From Macrotis lagotis (Eukaryota > Chordata > Mammalia > Peramelemorphia > Peramelidae), in assembly GCF_037893015.1 (NCBI RefSeq), contig NC_133666.1:2261467-2325466 (forward strand): a DNA stretch of 64,000 nt, read 5' to 3'. Positions 12,522-25,173 of this stretch are shown in pieces. Position 1 is the first letter of the stretch; every line of letters begins with the position of its first letter. Below the pieces are notes generated by a model, which was given only the letters and a program-made list of their open reading frames with translations, was not told the DNA's origin and did no database searches. The position numbers were made by a program, and so were the translations under genes.

Positions 12522-12623
12522 CTGGGGCTTGGCGCGGTGGTGCAGCAAGTGCTCCAGGTAGAGGTCGGCCAGCGCCGTGCGCATGCTGTTCCCGCTCTCC
12601 GTGCGGCTGGACTTGAGCGTCAT
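12522..12623 (-). CDS. MPP1: Membrane palmitoylated protein 1 (p55), coding exon 1
   Basis: 102 bp, 34 codons from ATG at 12623-12621: [14 protein letters not shown] then [20 protein letters not shown]. Recalled human MPP1 begins MTLKASEGESGGSM with [13 protein letters not shown], so identity is clear. MPP1 is a membrane-associated guanylate kinase scaffold (PDZ, SH3, GUK domains), palmitoylated and best known in the red-cell membrane skeleton with glycophorin C and protein 4.1. Only the N-terminal leader is here; the PDZ and later exons must lie left of the window because none was found in 1-12.5 kb. The exon ends CCCCAG followed by GTCGGGGGG, a donor lacking the usual A at +3/+4 and backed by long G runs. 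Confidence 0.88.
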
Positions 12624-13299
12624 GGCGGCCCCCCCGGCCCCCCAGGCAGCCCCGCACAGCCGCCCGCGCCGACTCACGGCCTGCCCGGAGCGCCCCGGGG
12701 AGAAGGGCCGACGCGCGGGGCGGGGCCTGCGCAGGCGGGGCGGGGCCGGGGGGGGGCCCGGGCCACGTCGGCCTCCCCGCCCCCTCGGCCCGCCTCCCGG
12801 CCTCGGCCCGGGCCGCGCCCCGCCCCCCCCCCCCGCCCCCGGCTGGCGGCGGAAGCACTGGGGGGCCGGGCCGGGGGGGGGGGGGGGGCGTCTGGCCCCC
12901 CAGGGCCCGCCCCGCCCCCGAAGCACCTGCTCGGGGGGGGGGGGGGGGGCCTCAGGCAGGGCCGCGGCCCTGGCCCAAAGCTCCGGAAAGCACCCCCTCC
13001 CACCCCCGGGAAAGGGCCGCCGCAACCCTGGCTGGGGCTGCCAGGCCCGCTGCGGAAGCGGGCACAAGATCGAGGATCCCCAAGGGCAAATTCCGGGGGC
13101 GCCAAACCCAAGCACTCATGGCTTCGGGGCCCTGAAGGACGGGGAAGATCGCCGTCGCGGGCCGGGGCAATGCCCTCAGCAAGCTCGGTGCTGTTTGTTC
13201 TCTGCCTTCAAGTTCCCCAACTCACACTGTCCTCCAGAGCCATCTGGATGCAGGGCCCCCCCCGAGGGGCATCAGAACGCCCCCAGGTGACCCAGGAGG

Positions 13300-13422
13300 C
13301 AAAGCAGGCAGGGAAATGACTCACCCAGGCACACACAGCCAGCAGCCGCCCAAGCTGCCATTCGAACCCAGGTCCTCTGGGTTCTGGGCCAGTGCTCTAG
13401 CCACTGCAACACCACCGAGCTT
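13300..13422 (-). mobile_element. MIR-like or old SINE, antisense
   Basis: Antisense pattern: GACTCACCCAGGCACACACAG, TTCGAACCCAGGTCCTCTG, GTGCTCTAGCCACTGC. It marks the upstream edge of the CpG island. Confidence 0.55.
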
Positions 13423-13859
13423 CACACAGCCTTCTAGCTCATTTTTGTATTTGGGGGGCGGCTCCCTGTCAAGAAGGCCCTGCCCAAATGACCGATGATA
13501 GCCTACCATGCCCTCAGCACTGCGCTGCAGATACAAACAGAACTCAGTTGGACCCACAGAGCCCCATGAGCCTAGGGGGGCCATGGCCAAGTGAATGGCC
13601 AAGCTTTTTCTTTTATATAACCCCCCCCCAAAAAAAACCACAATCAATTGGAAAATAGCAGCCACGTCTAAAAAAGTTTGGAGACAGCCGGCAGACCAAA
13701 TCAGATGAGCTTTATTTCCTTAAAGTTCATTTGGGTGTTTTTCTTGCCCAATTTTTGTCCTGTTTCTTCTTTCACTAATCGGAAATCCCCTTAACAAAAT
13801 GGTGATTGCCGGCTCAGGAATGGCACACAAAAAGGAGGGTGAAAACTTTCCAAACATGC

Positions 13860-14640
13860 GTGTTGATATGAATCAATCCAACCCTTCTGGAGAACAGCTT
13901 GCAGGGCAAGCACACTCTGCATCCCCCTGAACCCAGCAAGACCCCTACTGGATCTATAGCCCACACAGCATAAAAAAGAGGAAAAAGCCCACTTTATGTA
14001 GTGACAACGACCTGGAAATTGAGGGTCTGCCATCCACTGGCAAATGGCTAAATAAATGGGGCCATAGGGATGTAATGGAACACTATGGTTCTACAAGAAG
14101 TCAGGAAAGGCAGGATTGCAGAGAAGCCTGGGAAGACTCACGGTTAACTGATGCAGAGGAAAGTGAGCAGAACCCAACCATTATACACATTAATGACAAC
14201 ATGGAGGGATAATCAACCATGATGGACTTGCTCATTCCATCAGTGCAATAATGAAAGACAATTCTAAAACAAAGGTGATGCAAATACCATCCTTATCCAC
14301 AGAAGGACCTGTGCAGTTTCAATGAAGACCAGCATTAATTATACCCCATTACTAAAAGTTGTCTTCCATATGATTTCATTTCTTCTTCTCTAATATTTTC
14401 TTTTTTTTCCTAATGTGTTCTTTCTCACATGTTCAAGATGGAACTAAGTTATCAATCTATGCTAGTAAATCTAAACCCTACATCAGATTACTTTCTGTCA
14501 GAGGAAGGGGAGAGGGAAAGGAGGGAGTGAAAAAAAGAGTAAAACTCCAAACCTTGCCCCCAGAACTCAATGACTAAAAACAATCATTGTATGTATTAGA
14601 AAAACAAAAAAGATATTTAAATTTAAAAAAATGAATTTTG
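13860..14640 (+). mobile_element. L1 3' end fragment
   Basis: Marsupial L1 3' words in sense order: GGCAAATGGCTAAATAAATG, GGAACACTATGGTTCTAC, AACTGATGCAGAGGAAAGTG, GCTCATTCCATCAGTGC. Diverged and truncated. Confidence 0.65.
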
Positions 14641-15382
14641 AAAACTATCTCTACATGTCATTGGGAAAGTAAAATATCAAACTAAAATAAAACGACATCA
14701 ATTTCCAATGTTAAACCACTTGATTGAGCCAAGCATTTTGGAGACAAGAATGTTCCTTTGTGCATGGCCCCCAAAGGAGCAACTCCACAGGGGTTCCTTC
14801 CTCTCCATCAGGATGACTGAGTGCACCCACTTGGAAGCCTGACTATTCCCTGATCTCCACGGTTATTTGCGTCTGGAGACATGAAGGGAGATGAGTGATG
14901 ACTTGGGTGAACAGGGTAATGACCTACTTGCCAAAATTCTGACTTTCCCTCCAGGTGCCTAGTGGCAGGTTCTTAGCAGTGGCTGCTGATGGTTAAAGCC
15001 TCTTTGGATAAATGAGAGGAGGACTACAATGGAAGGAAGCAGGACGGATAGTGGTGAGGAGGAGAAGACAAATACTTCCACCTTTCTAACCATAGCAGAC
15101 CCTTCTCTGAGAATCTGTCACTTACCCAGAAGACAATACTAGCCAGGACATAGTGCCCACCTCCCATGATTACTATGAGGGTCAAAATGTGTAGTAAATG
15201 CTTCTAAAATGGTAAACTATTCTCTATATGACCCCTCCTATCAGCATCATCTTCATGTGTGAATTGTAACTACCCCATTGAAGATGTCAGGAACCATACT
15301 TTGTATGCATTGGTCAAAGTATCATCTTCCTTGAGAAATAACTCTCTTTGGGAATACTCCATCTGACAGGTCTAGAAGTAGA

Positions 15383-15545
15383 TAGGGGGCACAGTGGAAA
15401 AAATGCTCAGCCTCAAGTCAGAAAGACCTGAGTTCAAATGTGACCTCTCAGATTTACTAGTTGTATGGCCCTGGCCAAGTCACTAAACCTTTTTTTTTGC
15501 CTTTGTTTCTTCATCTGCAAAATGGGGATCACTACTCTGAGCTTC
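15383..15545 (+). mobile_element. Mar1/MIR-like SINE
   Basis: GGGGGCACAGTGGAAAAAAT, GACCTGAGTTCAAATG, and TTTCTTCATCTGCAAAATGG typify a CORE-type SINE in sense. Confidence 0.6.
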
Positions 15546-15549
15546 CATG

Positions 15550-17900
15550 GAAAATCCATTCTCAGGAAGGTTACTCTCTGACCTGGGCTTATATCCAAAG
15601 GAAGTCAGGATGTGAGAGCCCAGTCATTCCTTTCTCTGGCAAGCACTGGCTGCTGAGAAGGGATTTTCCATGGAAACTCAAGATTTCTTCCCAGAGGGGG
15701 TCTGCAACTTGTTAAAGAAACCCAGATCATCAGAGATGTCCACACTTCATGGTAGAGATTTTCCTGGAAAACGCTAACTGGTAAGGTGGGGGATGACAAT
15801 GAGCCTAAGAGAGAAACTGCCTCTTTGGGATCGATCAGGCCCCTAGGATCACATTTGATCAGTACCAATCTGCAGCCAAAACTCCACTCAGAATAAATGG
15901 AAGCCCAAAAAAATGTTTTCAACTACTGCATTTAATACAGAGAACTAAAAGACATCATTACTTGAAAACTTCTTTCCTTGGGGATCCGAGGTGACAAACT
16001 GGATCCCTGCAGTGAACTGTAGAGAAACCTTCCTAGGAGGTGATCACTTGCTTAATTCATTCATGCAATACCTGGGGACAGAGAAAGCAATACTGAGATA
16101 TAAAAGGAAACTGAGCAAAAGAAAAAGACTAGGGCTAGAAGCAGGGTCCAGGGGGAAAGAACAGGCCTATTCCCCAATCTGGAAAGCCTTCTCCAGCATT
16201 CACATGCTCAGAATACAACACAAGGAAAGCTCTATGAAAGGACTGGAAGAGCTGGCATGAAGACCAGGTTTACCCTTGTCCTGTTTGGCTCCAGGTCAAC
16301 CCAAGAGTACCAATCAACTTGCCTCCATATTGACCATCTCCGACAATAATGATCTGAAGTTCACCATAACTTTTCTGAACGATTGCTTCAGTGAATGGTT
16401 AGTTCTGAGTACATTCCAGGTTCCCAAAAGAAGCGGGGAGCTCTCTGGCAGGCCAAAGGGGCCCTTGGCCTAGGGCTCTACCACTCACTACCTGTCTAAG
16501 CAAATGATTCTGTCTGAGTCTCCACTTCATCCACTGAGAACTCACTCCACTCCCCATCAAATGCATGGAAAAATGACTTGAGGATCACAGATCAGAAGAC
16601 TCTTTAAGAGCAGAGAGGACTTTCTGAATCGCATGACCGGCAAGATGGAGAATGAGTCCTATTTTCTCTGATCCTAAGATCTCTCAGACTTCTCCAAAGT
16701 AAGAATAATGCTCTAGAGAAAGCCATTTCAGCTGTCTCCAATGGCTTAGGACACCAACAAAAAAGAACCAACAGGTTCATATTCCCTAACCCCTAATGCT
16801 TGCACAACCAATCTGCTTCCAGCCACAGAGCTGAACAGGGGCTTACAAAAGAACTCAACTCCACACTCCTATCCCCCCCCCCCACCCCGTGCCGCGCGCC
16901 CCCCCCCCACTTCTCCCAGCACCTTGAACATGCAAATTACAAATGGTAGAAATGGGACAGTGTTCTGTGCTCTGGAACCAGAGACCTGAAGATCAGAGGT
17001 GACCAACAGCATGGGTGGGGAAGAGGTGAAGAATGTACAAAACTCTTAAGGAACTTGAGGGAAAGAGTCCAACATCCAACTGGTCCTCTGACCTAGGCCA
17101 TCACTAGAAATCACTTGAACCAGAAAAGGTTCAACAGTATGGAATAAGCAGCATGGGAAAAGGCTGAAAAATTTTGACATCCAGCCCTCGGAGAAACCTC
17201 CATCAAAGGGGAGGAACTCAGAAAGATGGTGTAGGAAGAAAGAGCCATTTAGGGAGACCCAGCTGTGGTGTGTGGTTTAAAGGGAAGAGGCAAACTAGAT
17301 GTCTGCTTCTCTCTCCACCCTTCCCCAAAAGGAGACTTTCATTCCTGCCAGGAGGGGAAGTGGGACGTTAGAGCTGGAGGTCCCCACTCTGCTCTCCTTA
17401 TAGAGAAGGGGGTACCAGGTGAAAAGCAGATCTACCTGAGCCCCTTCTATGTCATTCATCGATGGAAGGAATTGGGTTCCATCTCCTTTCTGATCCTTTT
17501 GTCATTTCTGGGGGAAAGAGGGACCCCAAGCTCTGAAGTCAAGGCTTGATCCCTTTCTCACAGAATACCTGGTCTACAATGTGCACACAGAGTGAATGAT
17601 TAGGAAGCCCCTCTGTCCAAATCAGAGCCAAGCCGAAATCAGAAGAGGTATGCATGGCATGTGGCCAGGAACAGAGCTCTCCCATTGGGAGCAAAGTCAC
17701 TCAGTCCAACAGGAGAGGGGGGCTTGGATCCAAGGGGAAACTGTGAAGTCTCTGGGGGTAGCCAGCTGAGAAGAGGGACATGATGGAGACTGCTGGCTCC
17801 TCTCAAGTCTTCCCAGAGTCTTAGTCTCCCTTCGGCAACCTGGAAGGGGGTTGACTTCATCCATCTTCTCTCTTCAAACTGAAAATCAAAAGAGCCTGAA
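15550..17900. other. MPP1-SMIM9 intergenic; no gene seen
   Basis: Short frames only, none with splice signals or known motifs. A C-rich patch lies at 16876-16911. Confidence 0.4.
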
Positions 17901-19970
17901 GTGACTCAAAGCATCAAGAGTCCTGCCGGAAAGCTGGTACTCCGAGAGTCCTAAAAGGGACTGGCCTTGAAAAGGTCCTAAGAGGCGCTCCAAGGGGACT
18001 ATTGAAGGCTGGAACCCTCTGGTCTCTTGCCAATTCTGCCATCCATCCCCTCCCATAGTGCAGGGAATCCATCTATATTAAGAAAGAAAGAGTTCCATCC
18101 CAATAGTTCCATAGGCAAGAGGGGAAAATGAGGAAGAAAGTCTGAAATTACCAAAGATCTTAAGGGAAAGAAAAATCAAAGCCCTGGAACATAAGCAGAT
18201 AAATCAACAGGGGAAAAAAAAACATTAAGAGCAGAAGGGAATCAGGTCTAGTGCAGTTCTGGCATCCCTGAAGATGATGAAGGAAAGAAAATCAATATTG
18301 GCTAACCAGAGCAGAGGACCCAGAGAATTCTGCACATGAGGCCACAGCCAGAAGTTCTGGAATGGTTTAAAAAAAGAAGAATGGTGAGAACCAAAATAAT
18401 GGGCAAGAGAGGAAAATCCACAATGCCTAGCCAGAGCAAAGAAACAAAAGGGACGAGAAGTCATTGGGATGTAAATCCTTAGAAGTGAAAACTCACTAGA
18501 AAGAAGAGATGCAAAAAAAAAAAAAGCAATAAAGTTCAAAGAAAGCATCTCCTCCAAACAAGCGTCAATAAGGATCTCAAAGACATGCAGAGGGACAAGT
18601 CAAGAGAAAAAACCGTCCTGCAGGAAGTAATACAAGAAAGCTGCCCAGAGCGTCAGGTCACAGTCCCAGGAAAAAGAATACACCAATAGCCAAAGGAAAA
18701 ACAAAAAGCCACAAACCCCAAACCCCTCAATCGCACATTTCCAGACACCAGCTCCATTGACAAACAATCCCCAAAACAACAAAAAAATGTGCTCAAAGGA
18801 GCAACTAGGAGAAATACTTTCAACTAGAAAGGGAAGGAAATTCGAACAACAAAAGACTGATCTCCACCCAGCAGAAAATGCTGGAGGCAATGGAATGCTC
18901 TGGTCACTCAGGATACAGCCTGGGGTGACCTAGTTGGCCAAAAAAGGAAAAAGACAGATCAAGAATGTGGGGACCTTGGGGCGGGCGGCCAGATGGACCT
19001 AGCCGGGTGGCCTTGGGCAAGCCTCTTAACCCCATTGCCTTCCAAAACAAGAAACAAAAAGAATGTGTTGACCAGATTTCTAGGCAGACCTGCTTCTCAA
19101 ACATCCTGGATGACAGAAAGGTAAAAAAAAAAAAAAAGGAAAAAAAAGAAAAATCCGATAACCAAAGCCAACAAGCACAAGCCCAATCCTACCATTAAAG
19201 AAACCATGAAGAAATTTCTTTTTAAATGTCCTTGAGAAAACAAGGATGAAAGCTGGAAAAGGAGGAACAGGATTCCTATGAACAAAAAGCCTTCTAACAA
19301 TTCTTTTCATAGTAGTCCCAAACTGGAAACTGTGACATTCTCAGATCGGGTGGCCCTGGGCAGTGGACCAAGAAAGAAGCCAGCGGCAAGCAAAGGCGTC
19401 TGGGACCAGTTCCAACATCCAGACCAGTCAGGGTGGGAAGCCCAGCCCCAAATTTCACAATGGCATTCCTGTGAAGCCGCAGTTTTGCCCCACCAGCTGC
19501 TTAGGGCGAGGCCAGTAGCAGTCACTCAGAGCAGGTCAGGAACTTGCAGGAGCCAAACCATAGGGCAGCGCCCCCCCCCCCCCCCCCCCCCCCGTGACCC
19601 TGGACCAGCCTATTCTGGGGGGGGGGTCCCCAGTCTGACCTAGTCCTAAGATCCTGGAAAAACATCACAATACACCCAGAAAGCAACAACGGAACCAGTT
19701 CAGATCTTTTCTCCAGAAGTTCCCAGAACTTAACTCTAACATCCAGTTCAAAGTCAGGCAATATGCTGGAGAAATGGACAAACAACAAACAAAAATAGAA
19801 TCCCAGCATAAAAAGCTATTAAGCTGATAGGGACACTCAAGATCCAAACCCAGAAAAAGAATGACTCCAAAACATCTACAAAGCCCGAGGGGGAAAGAAA
19901 CCCACAGCTTGAGTCCAAAATTCAACTAGAATTCTTAGAAGAGCTGAAGCAAGAGTTAAGAAGAGATGTT
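17900..19970 (+). mobile_element. 5' part of an old L1 (A-rich), with SINE piece and C23 run
   Basis: A-rich with repeats of CCAAAAAC and GAAAGAAAC words and a terminal GAAGAGCTGAAGCAAGAGTT that reads like an ORF1 coiled coil. A SINE 3' half (GGCCTTGGGCAAGCCTCTTA) lies at 18980-19050 and a run of 23 C at 19571-19593. Confidence 0.4.
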
Positions 19971-20149
19971 TGTGTGCCTGTGTGTGTGTGTGGGGGGGTA
20001 TTTCATAAGGGAACATCCTTGTTCCTTCACATCAGAAAGGTGAGGAATTGCTAAGTAGGTTGAACATTATCTACATGATCAGACAAAAATCTGTGTCATA
20101 GATATTTTTGCTTAGTTCTTTGTCAGAAGAGAAAGTTCAGTTTGAGGGT

Positions 20150-20660
20150 GGCGATGGGAAATGACTGGGCTATAAAGTCAACAATGATATATGCATTTTT
20201 TTATATTTCAATTTGCTTTCTTTCCACTCCAACCGCCCACCCCTCCTTTAGAGGAAACAAAAAACCCAATTGCAAGCATGGATAGTCAAGTCAAACAAAT
20301 GTTTACATTCTCTGTGTCCAAAAACATTTGTTTCATTTGTTACTCTGAATCCCTCGTTTCTCTAATAGGAGGGAAGTAGTGTATGTTTCATCATTAATCC
20401 TAGTCAATCATGGTAGGTCATTACATTGATCAGAGTTTCTATTCCTTTCAAATTGTTTGTCTAGTTCTCCTGGTTCTGTTCACTTTGCCCAGGTTTTCTG
20501 AAACTGTCCCCTTCATCATTTCTTTACAGCGCATTAGCATTTCATTACACCCCCTACCATAACTTATGCAGTCATTTCCCAATTGATGGGCATCACCTCA
20601 GTTTCCAATTCTTTACAACCTCAAAAAAAGAGCTGCTATATTTTTGAACATCCTTAATTG
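20150..20660 (-). mobile_element. Old L1 fragment, antisense
   Basis: CATTTCCCAATTGATGGGCATC, GTTTCCAATTCTTTACAACC and GTTCTCCTGGTTCTGTTCAC are antisense L1 3' words. Confidence 0.55.
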
Positions 20661-20721
20661 AGTTTTTTTTTGGCTCAGAACTAATTCCTCCCCTTTCTCT
20701 CCTATTTCTCCATTAAATGAA

Positions 20722-20723
<2 letters not shown>

Positions 20724-20767
<44 letters not shown>
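20724..20767 (+). repeat. (TG)22 microsatellite
   Basis: An uninterrupted GTGTGT tract of about 44 bp. Confidence 0.95.
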
Positions 20768-20768
<1 letters not shown>

Positions 20769-21270
20769 TTCCTTTGACCAACTCAGATGACAGTGAGGTT
20801 GAAGAGTCAATTGCTGCCCCCACCCCATTTCTTCTTGCTTATGTGGATGTCTCCTTAGGCACCTTCATTATGTGAAATCATTTCTTCTTTCTTTACCCCC
20901 CCCCCCCCCAGTATTCCTCTTCCTCTTTCTTTCCATTCTTAGGATCATCAAGACATAACAGAATTTCCCCAAGTCTTGTCTAATCCCACTTCCTCTATGA
21001 CCCTTACCATATTGGTTCAGAAGGGACACATGGATCATCTTCCCATATTAAAACATAAGTATTTATTGTTAGTTTGCCTTTTTAGATTTCTCTGAATTGT
21101 TGTGTTTCACAGCTTCTCTACACCTCTAGTCTTTTCAGCAGGGATATTCGAAAGTCCTCTTACATTAAAAATTCAGTCCCCTCCCCAAAACTCAAGTTTT
21201 TCTAGGAAAGTAATTCTTTTCATTTTTTTAACCCTGCATCTTTCTAAGCTTCACTTGCACATGACTTTTT

Positions 21271-21397
21271 CTTTAGTTTTTGTTGCAAAGCAGTGGGGCT
21301 AAGTGGCTTGCCCAAGGTCGCACAGCTAGGTAATTATTAAGTGTCTGAGATCAAATTTGAACTCAGGTCCTCCTGACTCCAGGGCTGGCAGCTGACC
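21271..21397 (-). mobile_element. WSINE1-type SINE, antisense, 5'-truncated
   Basis: Antisense body (GGGGCTAAGTGGCTTGCCC to GACTCCAGGGCTGGCA) between two copies of CTTGCACATGACTTTTT at 21254-21270 and 21398-21414. Confidence 0.85.
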
Positions 21398-21414
21398 CTT
21401 GCACATGACTTTTT

Positions 21415-21564
21415 TTTTAGGGTTTTTTTTCAAGGCAGTGGGGTTAAGTGGCTTGCCCAAAGGCCACACAGCTAGGTAATTATTAAGTGTCTGAGGTCAG
21501 ATTTGAACTCAGGTACTCCTGACTCCAGGACTGGTGCTTTATCCACTGTGCCACCTAGCCGCCC
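21415..21564 (-). mobile_element. WSINE1-type SINE, antisense, full
   Basis: Complete antisense copy ending CCACCTAGCCGCCCC, followed by CACATGGCTTTT, a one-mismatch third copy of the same target. It is a second insertion at the same site as the preceding SINE. Confidence 0.88.
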
Positions 21565-22650
21565 CCACATGGCTTTTGATGAGGTGAGGTCTACTTTCCA
21601 CCTTTGCTGTCCACCTGAGCCCCCCAGCTCTCCCCTGTGGCTCCAAGAAGCTGGAGCATGCACCCCAGGAAACCATTTTGGCAGGTGGGCTAAACCAGGT
21701 GGAGAGTGTCTACCCTGAGCAGGTGAAGACTTCCCCTGGTGGAATGGGCAATGAGAACATTTTGTTCCAGGCAGTTGAAGCAGGTCACTTAGAGCTTGGT
21801 TAGACACTGAAGACACCAAGGTCAGCCACTGCATCCTGAGCTAGGACCAATCATCTTGACTTGTCCTGCCACTGGACTCTGATGACTGGAAGAGAGACTT
21901 CCTGCAACTCTGTCTCACTTCAATCCAATTTACACACAAATCAAAAGACTTCACTCACACCACTTTACCATCCTACCTCAGAGTCCTGTGATGACAGGCA
22001 AGTGATGAAGCAACCGGTGTGGATGCACTGGGAGCTGTAGTCACAACCCTGCACACAAGTGGCCACAGGTCATAGGGTCGGGATTTGGCAGCCTCCCCCC
22101 CTCCCTCCCCCCGTGACTGAGGGGTCCTTTGAAGGATCACGCTGCTCACCTCCTGGTGTTAGGGGCTGGAAAAGGTGCTCTAAAATTGGCTGCTTACCCA
22201 ACCTTGGCCTGGTTACTTCTGCGGGCAGGGGATTCCACCCTGCGGTCAAGATGTGCAAACAAATATACAAAATATTTGGCAAAGATGATTCCACTCACCA
22301 TCAGAATATGGAAGTGTGCCTAATTCTAATCAACACCAAATCCAGTATATCTGACAAACAGCTCTGGTTGCATGAGAATGCCAAACAACAGTCCTGAGTG
22401 AGACAAGGCTGCCAAATGTAAGCCAGCTGACTGAAGTAGGAGCTGGATATACACAGTGAAGGGGAGTGCCATGAAGCTGGGGTAGGTTTTGTGATCAAAA
22501 CTAATCTAGACAAAATCCTTGTATGTCCCCCAATAGGAGTGAAGGACAGATTCATAATAATGTGGTTGCAACTTACAGGAAAGTCCCAGACCACCATCAT
22601 CAGTGTCTCTACTCTCACCATGATGGACTCTGATGAGATTAAAGAAAAAA

Positions 22651-22816
22651 AAATTTTTTTTTAGGTTTTTGCAAGGCAAACGGGGATAAGTGACTTGCCC
22701 AAGGCCACACAGCTAGGTCATTATTAAGTGTCTGAGACCGGATTTGAACCCAGGTCCTCCTGACTCCAGGGCTGGAGCTTTATCCACTACACCACCTAGC
22801 CACCTAGCCACCCCCT
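22651..22816 (-). mobile_element. WSINE1-type SINE, antisense
   Basis: Flanked by TTAAAGAAAAAA at 22639-22650 and 22817-22828. The head end carries a small duplication (CACCTAGCCACCTAGCCACC). Confidence 0.88.
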
Positions 22817-23099
22817 TTAAAGAAAAAATTCATGAAGACCCGGAGACACTTATCAATGGGCCAAAAGAGGACGACCTTGTAAGTCTGGATGACTTTAATG
22901 AAAGAGACCTGGAGTCTTTGGGAGGAACGAAATTGGAAACAACAAAAACAATAGTCATTTACTACTGACCACTTGTGTCTCTTTGGAACTTCTCATCACC
23001 AACACTATCTTCCATTCACCTAAATGCAATTAACTTCTTGGATGCACCCTCAAAGCAAACATTAGCTTTTAATAGGCTATGCCATTGTAAAGAGAAGAG

Positions 23100-23232
23100 A
23101 TAGACAAGATGTGTGATGCAGAGTGCTGGACCAGAGTTCAAATCCAGTCTTAGACACTTAATGCTAACTTAGCTGTGTGGCCTTAGGCAAGTCACTTAAC
23201 CCCATTGCCTTGCCAAACCCCATCTCCCCCCA
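23100..23232 (+). mobile_element. WSINE1-type SINE, diverged head
   Basis: AGAGTTCAAATCCAGTCTTAG, CTTAGCTGTGTGGCCTTAGG, CACTTAACCCCATTGCCTTG in sense; the first 30 bp are degraded. Confidence 0.75.
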
Positions 23233-25173
23233 AAAAATCGACTGAAAATTTCCATGTTATGTGGCAAGAGGTTATCTCCTAGGAGTTCAAGGGTGCCTCC
23301 TGGTAATAAGTGATAATCATGGGGCAAGGTGGGGGTGGAGAAGGGTGATCTCTCTTGAGTCACTGTTGGCAGTCCTCCTTCATAGGCTGATCCTTCACCT
23401 GGAAGATGGCCATTTATTTGACTGCCAGTGTGGCTTCAAAAAAGGCCAAGCAATGGTTGTATCTGCTGCCAGATAACTCCAGGAGAAATGCCAGGAGCAG
23501 AAGAGTTCTGTACACAATGTTTGTCCATCTGATCAAGACCTAGAATACTGTCAGTCATGAGGGCTTATGGGAAATTATCAAAATGTGGGGGTTCAGAGCC
23601 ATGATCAATATATCCATCTCATGACAGCATGCTTGCTTGGGTTCTGGATAGTGAATGATGCTCTTGAGATTTTCCAGTCACCAATGGAGAAAAACAAGAA
23701 TGTGTCCTTGCTCCCATACTCTTTAGCAGGATGTTTTCAGCAATGTTGTCACTGAGGACCAAAAAGGCCTCAAGGTCAGCTACCACACTAATGGTCAGTT
23801 CTTCAATTTAAAAAGGCTCCAAGCCAAGGCCAAAGTGGAGAGAGGGTTGGTTCATGATCTTTGGTTTGTATATGCTGCCTCTGAAACTGAGATGCAACAA
23901 AGTGTGGCTCGATTCTCTGCTGCTTGGGCTCATTTTGGCCTAACAATGAACACCAAGAAAACCCAGGTGCTCCATCAGCCACACATCCAGATGTGGAGCC
24001 AATGATGACAACAAATGGAGAAGTTTTGAATATGTGGATAAGTTCACTTCCCTTGGAGGTATAAATTAATAATGAGATTGACAGAGCTATTGTGTCAGAA
24101 CTAGTTCAGTGTTTAAGAGACTTCAAAAAAAAGTGTGGGAGAGAAGAGGTATTAGACTGACTATCCAACTGAAGTCATTGTACTGACCTCATTGCTGTAT
24201 GCCTGGACAATCTACCAGCGCCATGTCAGGAAACGAAATCTCTGAATCCATTTGAGTTGTCTTAGGAAGATGCTGAAGATCACCCACCAGGCAGGAGAAG
24301 ATCCCAGACACCAAGGTCCTTTCTTGAATGAAACTGCCAAGTATTCAAAATGCTACTACAGGGAGCGTGACTTCATTGGACTGGCCACATAGTTCAGAGA
24401 CCAAACATGCTTGCCTTAAAGACCGATTTATGGAGAACTCACATAAGGCAATCACATGGTAGTCAGAAGAAGTAATACAAGGACCCTCTCAAGATCTCTC
24501 TGAAGAGCTTTGGAATCATTGAGTTGTGAGATATGGGAGACACTGGCACAGGACTGCCTGGCTTGGAGTGTCTGCATCCAAGATGTCACTCAGTTCTATG
24601 AGTGAAGCAGAATTGAAGTAGCTCACAAGAAACATGAACTGGGCAAATGTGTACCTGACCTGTGATAGAGTCCTCTGAGTTCATATTCATCTGATCAGCC
24701 ATAGTCAAACATGCTGTCCCTTGACTCCAACAGAGTGATGCCATATCGGTCCCCTCTGAGAATGACGGACAACTAACCAACCATGTTTCCTTATCACTTA
24801 TCCAGGACCTTTCCAGATTTTTTCATCATTTTCATGAAGAGGGATAGAGTTATTGATCAAACAAGGGATAGAAATGGTCATAAAAGATCAAAGAGACCAT
24901 TTTTATGATATAGAGTATCTTTTCAAAGAAGATCAAAGTCATGGAAATTAGAAGAATAATGTGGGGAAAAAGCTTTGCACAAATTATTCAGATTAAGGAT
25001 TGACATCTAAGAGCAAGAGACATTCCCTAATAGGATTTTTGGTCAGTTCTGAAATGAAAGGCAAGCTAACAACAAATCAAATAACCACAAAAGAAATGCA
25101 AATTAATTAATACAACCCTGAAGTACAACTGACAACCATCAGCTTGGTAAAGATGACAAAAAAGGACAATTAT

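Larger units (their letters stand above)
11900..13300. promoter_or_regulatory. MPP1: CpG island and MPP1 promoter
   Basis: The stretch is very rich in C, G and CpG, unlike the rest of the window, and surrounds MPP1 exon 1. About 90-125 bp upstream of the ATG are GC boxes (GGGGCGGGG at 12717-12725 and around 12736-12745) flanking a CTGCGCAGG word resembling an NRF1 site. A perfect TGCGCATGC lies inside the exon at 12578-12586. No TATA box is seen, as expected for a broad housekeeping-type promoter. Many runs of 10-22 G or C interrupt it. Confidence 0.8.
22050..24750 (+). pseudogene. Decayed non-LTR retrotransposon with reverse transcriptase remnants
   Basis: Plus-strand pieces in shifting frames read as a LINE polymerase: LLHRLILHLEDGHLFDCQ then CGFKKGQA (finger region), a run at 23567-23755 corresponding to the middle of the RT domain, and a C-terminal stretch with HWTGH and YKDPLK near 24370-24500, the usual end of this LINE class. 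Many stops and shifts; a SINE is inserted at 22651-22816. I cannot name the clade; it differs from the L1 and BovB pieces here. Confidence 0.5.

Noticed and set aside
11937..13319. Frames of 392, 411, 237, 206 and 198 codons in the CpG island
   Set aside because: They arise from GC-rich, stop-poor DNA on both strands and are full of Pro/Gly/Arg runs. Only the 34 codons of MPP1 exon 1 have a homologue and a conserved start.
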